64,000 nucleotides of DNA, taken from contig CP099839.1 in assembly GCA_030062745.1 (NCBI GenBank), positions 33,637,293 to 33,701,292 of the forward strand. Direction: 5' to 3'. This stretch comes from Capitulum mitella (Eukaryota > Arthropoda > Thecostraca > Pollicipedomorpha > Pollicipedidae). The notes beneath the pieces were generated by a model that searched no databases, was not told where the DNA came from, and worked only from the letters and a program-made list of their open reading frames with translations. A program made the position numbers and the translations under genes. Shown one piece after another: positions 11,310 through 21,824 of this stretch (positions are counted from its first letter, which is position 1; each line of letters starts with the position of its first letter).

Positions 11310-12080
11310 ATCATGTTGAAAATCTGTTACAGAAGTCCAACAACTGCTTTGTTGATTTTTAAAAACAACATGTTAGGTGATCGAGCTGTATAAACAAGCA
11401 AATGTCGTGTATCACTACAAATGTCCTTTGGGAGACTGCACTCCTTGCCAACAGTGCTTGCATCGGCAACACCACAACATCCTGACAAGACGCATAACCG
11501 TGCACTTGCAACACGGAGGCCCACCAACACACAGAACACCACCACCATGAACACCTGACTCGTCGCACTATCACCTCGAACATAAGATCCTGGCGATTGC
11601 AATGGATAAACGGCGCCTAGCGGTCCTTGTACCTGTACTCATTCGGGATATGGACCCTCTAATTAACCGCCAGGTTAACGCGCGTGGAACCTTGCAGTTG
11701 TTTGAAGGGCCTAACGCCTTCTAACTAACTAACGCCTAAACTGCGAATATGTGAACAGGTGCTGTAACGATCTTCTTTGTATTGTTTCAGCGCTGCTCGT
11801 CCATGTTTAATTGTGTGTGCGAGCCAGAGGATCTATGTCTTTGTTAACCGTGTCCTTTATTTTATTTTTTATTTCCAGTTTAAACCGGGAAAATGTCGTT
11901 GCCCCGTAGTTATCTCTGAAGATGTGTCACGTGTAGAGGAAACGTCAGATCGATAATGAAACATGATTTTTTGCTTGTGCTTTATAACAACACTGGCAGC
12001 GTTCTTAATGAACATTGATTGGAAACGAAACGACTTATACGAACAATGTATACGTAACGATCTGCCTTTAACCTTTACTG
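11310..12080 (+). repeat. right arm of the Penelope-like inverted repeat
   Basis: This arm is inverted relative to 10540-9780, and its plus strand repeats the endonuclease region (KICYRSPTTALLIFKNN). With the other arm it flanks about 770 bases of reverse-transcriptase sequence. Penelope-like elements are known for partly tandem or inverted terminal copies; this layout fits. Confidence 0.75.
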
Positions 12081-12081
12081 A

Positions 12082-12215
12082 TGTATATATATATATATAA
12101 TATATATATATATATAGAGAGAGAGATATATGTGTGTCTATGTATGCATGTATATATATGTATATATGTGTTTGTATATATATATATATATATACACATA
12201 TGTATATATATACAA
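12082..12215. repeat. (TA)n / (GA)n / (TATG)n microsatellite
   Basis: A broken TA-rich tract with a short GA run lies outside the right arm, mirroring the TA tract at 9702-9751. Confidence 0.9.
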
Positions 12216-12609
12216 ACCAGTTATCTTCTGTAAATCGTGTTTTAGCACAGCTGCCGTCGGTAAGAACAAAGTGCTCTAAATCCGCCGAGAAACCCACATT
12301 TGGCGGAGGTTGTGTCGCGAGGGCCAGGTTGTGAGGCCCTCGATCTCCCCCCCCCCCCAAATCATTTACACAAAACGACACCCTTGGCCACGGGGTTCCC
12401 GTAGTGTTTAAGGAACCCCTCTCAGCGCTGGGGGCTTCTCATTCTCAAGAATCCCAGAAAAAATCCTGGCTACCCCATGGGTTCTTTCTTTATAGTTGAC
12501 ACCATAAGGTTAATGTTGAATTTTAGCATTCAGTGCAGAGAGGGGCACAGCAACACAGCATGTTCGTGGTTTTGCTGTCCTTGTCTGACTGTATGTTTGC
12601 TGTACCCAG

Positions 12610-14457
12610 GGATCTGGTGAGTCTGCCTTGTCCTGCAGCCTTTGTTCAGTGAAGGCTGCAGGTAGCCAGCTCCTGTCCAGACACCTGGCCTCGCACCTAC
12701 AGGGAAGCAAGTTGCCATGTGCCGCCTGTGGCAGACAGTTTTCTGGCTGGCAGACGCTGCGCCGGCACGCACTGACGGTGCACCAGGGCGCGCCGCTGAG
12801 CTGCTGCCACAGTTGCCCGGCCGCCTTCAACACGTCCACCAATCTGGTGGCCCACAAGCTCATCGAGCACGGTGCAACCGAAAGTCTGCGCCAACATAGT
12901 TGCCCGGCCTGCGGCCGCCGCTTCTCCAAGGCGCACCGTTTCGTGACGCATCTTCAGTCGCACGACGACGAAATGAAGCCGGAAGTTCGCCGCACGTTGG
13001 CGGCGCTGGTCCGGCGTCACCGCGCCAGACAGGCGGCGACAGAACTTGAGTCAGTCAGCTTGGAGGAGAGTGGCGGCGAGCGGCAGCCAGCCGCGGATGC
13101 GTCATCGCTACCGGCCGAAAGCGATCCGGGCAGTGATGAGATGAGAGACCGTGATGTGCGGACGGACGGGGTGGATGATTCGGAGTTGACAGGCGACGAG
13201 ATGGAGACCGAGTCCACGGAAGGAACGCGGAATAGAATGAACAGTCTCGCTGCGAACAATCCCGAGGGCTCAGTGAAATCGAAACAGGCTCCTCATCGGC
13301 AACTGGACGGAAGTTTTCGGTGTGAAAAGTGCGAGAAAGTCTTCAAACGAAAGCAGTCGTTACAGCGACATATGGGAGCTGTGCACAAACCATCGGCCAA
13401 TCTCAAGTGCGAGTTTTGCGACAAGACTTTCAGCATTAAGTTCTACTGGCAGAAGCACATGAATCGTCACCGTGATAAATCGGTGCAGTGCCCCAGCTGT
13501 CAGCGGAACTTTGTGAACGCTCGTGCTCTGTCGCGGCACAAATGTCTCGGAGCTGACTGCACTTTGGTGGCGGCGGATGATGAGAACACGGTTACCTCGA
13601 GCGCGGAAAGTCCGGGTAGCTGTCGCTTCCGCCAGCGGTGTCCGGAGCGCCACCTAGGCTCGAACGAGTTGCGACGTCCGTTCACCTGCGACTGCGGCAG
13701 CGCCTTCACCTCGCGCCAGGCCCGGGATGCGCACGCGGCGCCTCACTTGGGCCAGCACCAACTGATCTGCGAGACCTGCGGCGCTGCGTTCGTGACGCTT
13801 ACGCGGCTGACGACTCACAGAAGGATGCACCAGTCGGAACAGAAGCGCGTCTGTCGCCTCTGCGACGCCATGGTCCCTTCGGGAGTAGCGCTTCGCAAGC
13901 ACGCTGTGCAGCACCGTGAACGCAACTTCCAGTGCACTGTCTGCGGCAAGTGCTTCCGCTGGAAGAACAACCTGGACGTCCACGCGCGCATTCACGCTGA
14001 CGAACGGCCGTATCAGTGCGATGTCTGTGGCCACGCCACCCGTTGTTCGGCCAATTTGCGTCTTCACAAGCAGCGCGTCCACTCCAGCGAGCGGCCGCAC
14101 TCATGCACCACTTGCCACAAGGCGTTCAAGGAGCGCTACAACTTGGTTATCCACATGCGCAGCCACACAGGCGAACGGCCGTATGTCTGCGAGTGCTGTG
14201 GCTCCGGCTTCACCACCAAGGGTAAGCTGAACAGCCACATGAGCAAGCATACGGACCACCGGCCTCATACGTGCCCACTGTGCATGAAAACGCTTAAGAC
14301 CCAGGCTATCGTCTCTAAGCATTGTCGTAAAGTGCACGGTGTGTCGCTGGAGGAAGCGATGGCGCGCGCCGGCCGGCGGCGTCACACGGTACCCACGGCC
14401 GCCGCGCCGCTTTTGCCGTTCACTTTAGCATCGAACTGGCCGGTCACCAGTATCTGA
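12610..14457 (+). CDS. terminal exon of a C2H2 zinc-finger transcription factor, about 15 fingers
   Basis: The frame is open from a stop at 12586 to TGA at 14455-14457 but has no early ATG, so it starts at a splice acceptor. GTACCCAG|GGATCTGG at 12609/12610 is the best, in phase 0. The 615-residue product has four C2H2 fingers at about residues 9-118, an acidic Ser-rich linker of ~115 residues, then about eleven more, with spacings C-x2-C-x12-H-x3-4-H. The last fingers are joined by linkers like HTGERPY, HADERPY and HSSERPH, typical of DNA-binding arrays. One finger in the second block has a compact CDC pair. It should act in the nucleus as a sequence-specific DNA-binding protein. The N-terminal part is probably the exon at 2376-2849. 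GC content is clearly higher than in surrounding repeats. Confidence 0.85.
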   Translation, partial: GSGESALSCSLCSVKAAGSQLLSRHLASHLQGSKLPCAACGRQFSGWQTLRRHALTVHQGAPLSCCHSCPAAFNTSTNLVAHKLIEHGATESLRQHSCPACGRRFSKAHRFVTHLQSHDDEMKPEVRRTLAALVRRHRARQAATELESVSLEESGGERQPAADASSLPAESDPGSDEMRDRDVRTDGVDDSELTGDEMETESTEGTRNRMNSLAANNPEGSVKSKQAPHRQLDGSFRCEKCEKVFKRKQSLQRHMGAVHKPSANLKCEFCDKTFSIKFYWQKHMNRHRDKSVQCPSCQRNFVNARALSRHKCLGADCTLVAADDENTVTSSAESPGSCRFRQRCPERHLGSNELRRPFTCDCGSAFTSRQARDAHAAPHLGQHQLICETCGAAFVTLTRLTTHRRMHQSEQKRVCRLCDAMVPSGVALRKHAVQHRERNFQCTVCGKCFRWKNNLDVHARIHADERPYQCDVCGHATRCSANLRLHKQRVHSSERPHSCTTCHKAFKERYNLVIHMRSHTGERPYVCECCGSGFTTKGKLNSHMSKHTDHRPHTCPLCMKTLKTQAIVSKHCRKVHGVSLEEAMARAGRRRHTVPTAAAPLLPFTLASNWPVTSI

Positions 14458-15014
14458 TAGCGCTAAACTTTTGTTTGTGCATGACAGACCGAACTGCTGG
14501 ATATCGTGCTTGTTAATTCCAGGTTTATGTGGTGTGATGATCTGATGGACAATATATGCCACTGCAGCGTATATGTACTGCTCTTGTGATCCAGAAATCC
14601 GCCAAGCAAGGATGATTGGGTGACGGAGTTTCCTCAGAAATTTGGTAGTTCCGTTTTTTCGCACCTCTGCATTTATTTACGCCATATTTTTACTGTAATA
14701 CTGCACTTTCGCACGCATTGAACACTCCTCGGACCCGCCAAAGGAGTGAGATGTATCCGTCGCCAGGGCGTTGTTCCTCTCGTCACTCATGTTCCGCCTG
14801 GTTGCTCCCGATCCAAGGAGCAAGGTCCAATGGTGGCTCGGCGAGTGGCTATTGGGGCATTTCACAAAAGATCGACCAGGGTCCAAAACACTCAACTTCC
14901 GGATTTTGTTACAAACTTTCCTATGGTGTTGGGCACCATAGAAATGTTATCTGGTCCCCCGAATAGACCTGTGCAATTTTCGGCTAAAATGGCGTAGGGC
15001 TTCTTGAGCATTTT

Positions 15015-15017
<3 letters not shown>
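14458..15017. other. 3' flank of the zinc-finger gene
   Basis: This presumably holds the 3' untranslated region. I find no canonical AATAAA close to the stop and no other gene. Confidence 0.4.
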
Positions 15018-15072
<55 letters not shown>

Positions 15073-15140
15073 AATATATAATCTGATGTATATAAAATAT
15101 ATGTATCAGTTACAAATATATAATCAGATATATAATCTGG
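15018..15140. repeat. (TA)n microsatellite with degenerate ATATAATC tail
   Basis: A long TA run (about 15018-15070) is followed by degenerate TATAATCTGATG-like repeats. Confidence 0.95.
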
Positions 15141-16264
15141 GGCATTTTTGAGGAGTCATGACAGGTCGTCTCCAGCGGCCTATGTCTCTCATACTAATAG
15201 AAGTGTGACGTGCAATGCAGGGGTGGTGGTCTTGCAACACTGCAACAATTTGCAACTTTCGACCCCAGATTTTGTTTGGTCGATTGGAACCTCGCGAGCA
15301 CGCTGGCGGTGTCCATTTGGCGCTCCGGATGACCTTTGCGGAGACATAGGCCCTTGCAACACTGCGCAACATTCTGCAACAATGTGCAAAATGGGCCAAA
15401 TCGATGTTTGCGGCCGCCTGAACAAGCCTGGACCCATGCCAGGGCATCGCGAGCCTCCGAATGTGTCACCAGCCGGACACAGCTGTATCAGCCCTCGTCC
15501 GTCGCCGTGGAGCCGTCGCTTGCCGTGAACGGGAGCACCTGTGCACAAACGGGCTGCATTTTGCGGTCACTGCCATCAACAGAACATTTAAAGGATGAGG
15601 CATGTCAAATCTGGACAGCGTATAGACGGTTTGCTTCTTACGTCGAGGGTTTTAGTTATGAAGATGAACGGTGAGATCCTGGCGTGGCAAAGGACTGACG
15701 GACGGTTCCCTGCATCACTCTCAGACTCACGGTCATTTGGTGGCCAAACAGAAATGAAATCGTATAAACGTCCATGCCATGGGGAGAATATTCAAAATTT
15801 CGGTTAACTGGCACTGTTCCTATGACGTGACTAATTTCTCCCTTCGAGGCCTGCTGTTTCTGCTGATTCCTGCAAGCGCCCGTACGCCTCCACTGGCTCC
15901 TGATCCCATCCAACCCGTCGTCCGTCATCCCCTGTCATACCCCCCCCCCCTTCGTCAGTTGTCTAATTAATAACGTCATGGGCCCACTTTTCCCTGCCAG
16001 TGGTGCAGGATCACCAGAAACGCCGTGAAGCCTCCAGGGTGGGTGAATGCCCATTCCCTTAATGAAACGGTAATAGAAACTCTGCCTAACCACGGGCTCG
16101 GGACCCCTCTGACCCGTAAGTCCGCACCGCATCCCATCGGAATCAGTGCCCTAGAAAAGCTATTAATGGCCCGTGGCGAACAGGTTCTCCAAAGCCAGTC
16201 GGAATCACTGACTTCAGTGGCTTTCAGAAGGCCCCGATTCGTGTATAAGATTGTCTCAGGTAGC
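15141..16264. other. no gene recognised
   Basis: Only short incidental open frames are present, none with splice-site support or a known motif. A C10 run lies near 15941. Confidence 0.4.
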
Positions 16265-16268
16265 TTAA

Positions 16269-17483
16269 CCCTATTCTCGGAGGGCTAGACGGTATGGTCG
16301 ATTCCCAACGGGGGGGGAGCGGATTCGGCCCACCCCCCTGAGACCTCGAGAACTACTTGTCCGATTTCATCGCAACAAACGGCAGTCGATTTGCCGTCAC
16401 GTGAATCACATTTTTATAAAAAAGAAATTTTCAAAATTTTGAAATTTATGGATACAGGGAGGCAAAAATGTCAAGATGGGGGGTACTTTTGGACTTCTTA
16501 TAACTCCGTTGTTTATCGACCGATTTCGATGAAACTGGCATGAATCGAGAGATTATGGATAGGGCTTTTACCATGGGTCCACAAATCTGAAATTTTTGGA
16601 AAATGCATGGGCGTTCACGGGGTTTCAAAAATAGGAGGTTTAGTTTTCTAACAACTAAATAAACAAAATAGGCACACACCCTTTTTTGGCTTCTGCTAGT
16701 CATGTTATACTAAAGAAGTACAAATCGCATTACAATGTTTGTATAATGTTAGCATAGGCGGTGCCAGGGACATGAAAAAGGGGAACTGTCACGGTCACAC
16801 GTTTCTCAGATCAACTTGTTACCTTTGACCTTAAATGACCTCCAGTGACCTTGGGGTCACTTTGAATGATCTCGTGTGCATTTAATGTTATCTGTAAACG
16901 TTTTCAATCATTTGAATTCACTCTATTTCAAAAATTTCATTTTATGGCCATTGCGATGTAGGGTACGCGCACTGACATTTTAGGTCATAGCTCCGTGACC
17001 CGACCTGATATCAAGCTGAAACTTGGTACACAAGTAGAGAGTACCCTTCTACGTCATATATATTCCGGATTTGGCATTTGAAAAAATGGCGCCGAAATTA
17101 TATGGAAAAAACAAATTTTGACTTTTGACCTTGACCTGACCTTGTAAAATTACCTCAGATAAACAAAATTATATCTGCACATTGCCCAACTATTTAGCTA
17201 TACATCCATATAAAGTTTTAAGTTCTAGCTTTAAAACTCTGTTTTTGGCAGACATTTTCCTTGTACCCTCAACATGGCCAAAAATGGCATGAGGTGCCTC
17301 CCAAAAACGTTGCTTGGCTCCGCCCCTGAGCAAAATAGAATTTTGAAATTTTGTCACAGCACGTAGAAGGAATAGCTAGGTAAAGTGACAAAGTGTCGTG
17401 AAGCTGCGTCAAAAAGCCTGGAATTGGCAAGCAAAAAACCCGAGGGGGGGCGGATTCCGCCCTCCCCCCTGCCGGGAATAGGG
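16269..17483 (+). mobile_element. ~1.2 kb non-autonomous TTAA element, copy 1
   Basis: The 1215-bp element begins CCCTATTC and ends GAATAGGG, with TTAA immediately outside on both sides (16265-16268 and 17484-17487). The terminal inverted repeats continue through CGG and G/C-rich stretches. TTAA duplication plus CCC-starting termini is typical of piggyBac-like transposons. No transposase is encoded. The interior shares long stretches with copies at 49418-50616 and 61247-62457, such as GATGTAGGGTACGCGCAC and GACCCGACCTGATATCAAGC. It contains TGACCT words, including two spaced by five bases near 17135. Confidence 0.8.
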
Positions 17484-17487
17484 TTAA

Positions 17488-18667
17488 AGGACTAAGAACA
17501 CCAGTTAAACTCGTTTCCGTGGAAATATGACGAACGGATATATTTGATCGGGATGGTAGGGATTGACTCGTGGCGCGATGTCATACCTTTGACCTCTCTG
17601 GTCAAGCAATTTACAACTAAGCTGATGAGTAGCTGGCTCGCAGGACATTGTACACCAATTGTAGCAAAATCTGACAAACGAAAAGTGCGAAGTCGAGCAA
17701 TATTCGCCATATAGCCCCAGGGTATATGTCCACTTGGCAGCACTAAAGCCAAGGTATCTGAAAAGTTGCAGTTTGCCCAGAAATGTTTTTTTCTTTACAA
17801 CGTTTATTGCAGATACTTGGGGGCATGCTGTACTCCATTTTCGGGAAGATCACGGTGGGCAAACATGTTTTCCATATGACGTAGTCAGATCAAAGGTCAT
17901 CCTGAGATCACCGAAAAAAAGTGAACTGATCTATGAAAGCGGGAACATTACTCTTTCGAATAGCTCTGATCGTACCTTTTTGTGACAATCTGTCACCGAA
18001 TTGTGGACATATGAATCATGCAATGTCAGTAAAAATCGGTGGTGTTTCATGACCTGTAACTTTGATCTCAGAGGTCTTCAGGCCAAAAAATTGTGCGTGG
18101 CCATTTTTCGATAGGAGCTATGAGCTTACCAAATATTAAGGTCGAAAGTGGCCGGGTCAGTTATTGTGCGATTTGACATTGGGCTTCACCGGGAATTGGG
18201 GCCCTTGGCCTTCCATTAGCCCCTGGCCCTCCCCAGAGTACCGTTTCCACATCTGGAGGTCCTCAGACTTGGTCAGGGACCTTTTGCGTGTATTTGGGGG
18301 CCCACTGGAAGTCAGGCGCTCGTATGGTATGGTTAGGGGTACTTTGGGACCCGTTGACTTCAAAGGGCCCCCAGAGACACCGAGAGTACATGGTCGTCTT
18401 TGGAATGCCCTCTACTTTTTGTAAGATCCTTGGTCTTCACCGGGGATCCGTAATGTGTTTGGGCCCCAATGAAATTCCGGCCAGATTCAGGGGCCTAGTG
18501 TAATCAGGAGTCACTGGGAATCAGGGGTCGCTGTAACCGGTATGAAGTCGCCTTTAGGTGTGTGACTTTCAAAGGGCCCATGATTAGTAGTCAGGTCTAG
18601 AAAGTACATATAGTACATGAATTTTTGGGGTGGCCAGAGGTCGTCTGGTCACAGCTTTTAAGTCTAC
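17488..18667. other. no gene recognised
   Basis: No exon or RNA gene is recognised. From about 18190 to 18510 the sequence is rich in GGGGCCC words, possibly related to the minisatellite unit at 18780. Confidence 0.4.
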
Positions 18668-18675
18668 ATTTGTGT

Positions 18676-19344
18676 CAGGGGCGCAGCCATGAATGAGTTT
18701 GGCTGCGTTTGTGTCAGGGGTGCAGGTAGGGGGCATATAGATCCAAACATAAAGAGAGCTATCGACCCGTAAGGATCCCTCTCCCGGCCTATAGGTACCC
18801 ACTGTTGGCCTGTGCGCCCCCTGCCAACCTGCAGGGTGCCCTGCTGGCCTGTAGGTGTCCTGCTGGCCGGCATGGAACCTCTTACCGGCCTTTCAGGCCC
18901 CATTACGGCATGTGGGGACCACCTGCCGGTCTGTAGGGCCTCTGTCGCCCTATGAGACCCCTGTCAGCCTTTGAAAGGCCCCTGTCGGCCTGTGGAGGGA
19001 ACCCCTGCCGTCCTGTGAGCCCCTGTTAACATGTAGGGGTCCCTGCTGGTCGATAGGAGCCCCGTTTCTCTGTAGGTGGCCCCTGTCGGCATGCAGGGGC
19101 CCCTGCCGGCCTGTAAGGGCTCGTCTTGGTCTTAGGAGACTGTAGATGGCCTCTTATAGGCCAGCAGGGGGGGGGGCTCTATAGGCCTGTAGGGGCCTCC
19201 TGGCGCTCTACAGGGCCCCCTGCAGTTTTGTGGTGCCCCTGCTAGCCTTCGGAGGTCCGCTGCTGTCCGGGATGTTCACATGAATTGAGAGGGCCCACTG
19301 TGGGGCGAGGACCGCCCGAAAATGTTTTGCTGGCTGCGCCTCTG
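18676..19344 (+). mobile_element. hAT-like non-autonomous element filled with a 20-bp minisatellite, copy 1
   Basis: The left end reads CAGGGGCGCAGCCATG and the right end is the inverse of CAGAGGCGCAGCCAGC. Outside lie ATTTGTGT (18668-18675) and ATTTGCGT (19345-19352), an 8-bp target duplication with one mismatch, as hAT elements make. From about 18780 to 19270 the interior is some two dozen diverged copies of a 20-bp unit near GGCCTGTAGGGGCCCCTGCC. There is no coding capacity. A second copy with the array in opposite orientation lies at 29891-30597. Confidence 0.75.
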
Positions 19345-19352
19345 ATTTGCGT

Positions 19353-19877
19353 AATATGTTCGCTGATGCGTGTTTTTTTTATCTTTTTTTGCGACCCCTC
19401 CGCTAGCTTGGGACTTCATCAGAACTTTGCGGGGAGAAAAATTTTATGTTTCCCCTCCATTTTTGCGGATGGGGGGTGGCAGCAGCCCCTCCTGCTCTCC
19501 TTTCCACTGTCCGTGTACTTGTCATGGTTTGCAATGGTAATGTTTTGTTGTGTGTAGTTCAGGTTGCATATATGAGAGCTGCTTGCTGATTATTTTGCCC
19601 CAGTTTTCGTCAGCATTTGTCCAATTGAAAGAAAGTAAGACATTTTTCAATCCAGTTCATGTATTAGATTTCGTACAAAGTCATTTCACGTAATATTGTT
19701 GCATTCCAAATTGCATTTATCTTTAAATTCCCTTTTGCCTTTCAGATGATACTCCTGGAGTGGTTTGGTGGTAAAAGTATTTCTTTTTAGGTTTCCGTGG
19801 TAAGTTCATGTGTTATTTAACGAAGCTCTCGACTGCCAGGGTCATTTCGTGTCGCATCCTCTCATGCCGGTTGTCGC
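19353..19877. other. no gene recognised
   Basis: Only short T-rich and G-rich stretches are seen here; no exon or repeat is identified. Confidence 0.4.
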
Positions 19878-19939
19878 GGGGGGATGGCGAAGTGTCCGCC
19901 ACAAGGCGAGCATAGTGACCACTATACCACGCCTCCCCC
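19878..19939 (-). repeat. tRNA-like sequence, probable SINE head or tRNA pseudogene
   Basis: On the minus strand a 62-base segment has GGGGGAG paired with ATCCCCC as an acceptor-like stem. A box A-like GTGGTATAGTGGTCAC follows, then CGCCTTGTGGCG, which recalls a His (GTG) anticodon loop. The T-arm and variable region are shortened and the anticodon stem is poorly paired, so it is not a working tRNA. Confidence 0.4.
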
Positions 19940-20195
19940 TTCAGGTTTCCTTATCTGGGGCCAGACAGAGGCAACTGTTTGGTCCAGACAGTGACTTGGT
20001 ACACTGATAATGCGAAGCTGTGAAAGCGGCGGTCGAATGCTTGTATCTGTAACTGGCACCTCAGAGAATGGAATGTTGTGCTCTTTGGTGCTTGGTGAGT
20101 GGTGCAGGGAACAGTATGCTATAAGTGTTTGACTTTCCGAATCATTTTATGACGAGCATGTCTAAACTTAAATCTTTTCCAATAAAATGCTCTAC

Positions 20196-20348
20196 ATGTC
20201 ATGGCACACAACCTTGAAGGCCCTTCCAAACCACCTGGACCTGCAGAATTCCACCAGGATCACTGTTACAGACGAGATCTGGCTGTGGAAGGTTTTTAAG
20301 TGGGAGAAAGGCAAGGTATGGGAAAAAGTGCCGTTCGCAGAAACTTAA
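20196..20348 (+). CDS. small open frame of 50 codons, possible exon or relic
   Basis: ATG at 20196 opens 50 codons ending in TAA, with protein-like composition (LPNHLDLQNSTRITVTDEIW, LWKVFKWEKGK). A GTATGG donor-like site follows KGK. No family is recognised. It could be an exon, a pseudogene piece or chance. Confidence 0.2.
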   Translation: MSWHTTLKALPNHLDLQNSTRITVTDEIWLWKVFKWEKGKVWEKVPFAET

Positions 20349-21800
20349 GAGATGAGATGCTAGGCTCAAGTGCCTAACGAGCTAAGTGTATGTTAGAAGC
20401 AAAGCACGATCATGGAGTATGATGTAACTGAGGTGGTCGATCAAGGCTCGCTTGGAAAATCCCACATCGGCAGAATTCTCGCAAAAGCAAGATGCGGGTA
20501 TGAAGCATGGAAAGACTTACTGTGATCAAATACAAAAGCTTAGCCTCACGGTAAACTATACTCTTCCAGAGCATACAACTTCATTGTCAAAAACTTCTCC
20601 CTTCCAAGCAAGCCATTCATCTATGACTGCTCAAGGAATATGGAGTGATCTGTTGGCATGTCTGTGGTCTTTTATGTTCTGAAACAACAGGTGATTTCTA
20701 AGACCCCAGCTGCTGCGATTTGGTGGGAGGAATGACAGTAAAGAAGGCCGTGCCACTCGGAACACAAGATCCTTTGACATTTTCACTTGGCTAGTTGAGA
20801 GGTGTAGGAATGGCGAGTGGCCACCAATGCCGTGGTTTTATTGGACTTTGCGTGAGATGTGAGTCTAAGTTGGCCCATTCTAGCTATGTTAGTCTGCAGC
20901 TCACCAGCCTAAAATGTTCTTATTTGCAGGTCTTTGTTTGCCATTTCTGACGTGATGCAAGTTAGCATCTAATACAAGGCTACCAAGCACAGATGTGCTT
21001 AGTAGTCGGGGCGTGCCAGGGCAAATCGACCAGGCACCTACCAAAATTGACACACCATAGTCTCAAACTTTGATGAAATTTGGTTCCGTGGATTATCTGT
21101 GTCTGAGATTTCATATTTCCGCCTTTCAGCTTGATCTGACAAGCGATCTCTGTGTTAAAGTGAACTTTGGAAATTTTGGCCAAACCCTTGTTAAAATTAT
21201 GCTTTGTGTTATAGTAAAAGTAACCAATAATCAATTTCTGAAAATCACTGCCTGTCATCCGTCATCTGTCAAATTTCGGGTCAGATAGCGCTGCCTCCTT
21301 GTGATCATGGAACTCACGGTGCCACCATACACCGGGCAGGACCCGAACATGTTACCACAAAGCCATGGCAACGACAACCAGTCATTATTTGTATTCTATT
21401 TGCATATGCTATCTCTTTAGCAAGACTCCTAACTGATCTCACATATGCAGGGTCAAGCTTTTAGTAGACCACAAAGCTAAGCAGTAGCTCACGGTATAAT
21501 TTCGTTTGATCACTTAGTTAACTGATGGAACTGACACCTCATTTACCAGTCCTCTCGATTCGGTCATTTGGGCGCCACTATACACTAACAACCGTTGATG
21601 CACTGGTCATGGCGTGTTTTTGCATTCGCCACGTTTTTACCTGTTTTTCCTTTTCCGTTATTTCAGTTTTAGGATTAAAGTGTATTCTTACGGTATATTT
21701 GCACTTTTCCAGCCATGAGTCATTCATCCTCTTATCGCCCGTCCTTTCGAACCAGCAACGTCGTGGTAAGATCAGCTCCAGTCCTTGTGGCTGATATCAT
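20349..21800. other. no gene recognised
   Basis: No supported exon or repeat. Open frames here are short and lack recognisable residues or splice context. The end of the stretch is probably the 5' part of the transposon that follows. Confidence 0.4.
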
Positions 21801-21824
21801 TATTGGCGTCCTATCACGCATTCC

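Noticed and set aside
12628-14457. Taking 12628 as a translation start for the zinc-finger protein
   Set aside because: The codon there is TTG. The frame is open back to 12589 and needs a splice acceptor, so the exon most likely begins at 12610.
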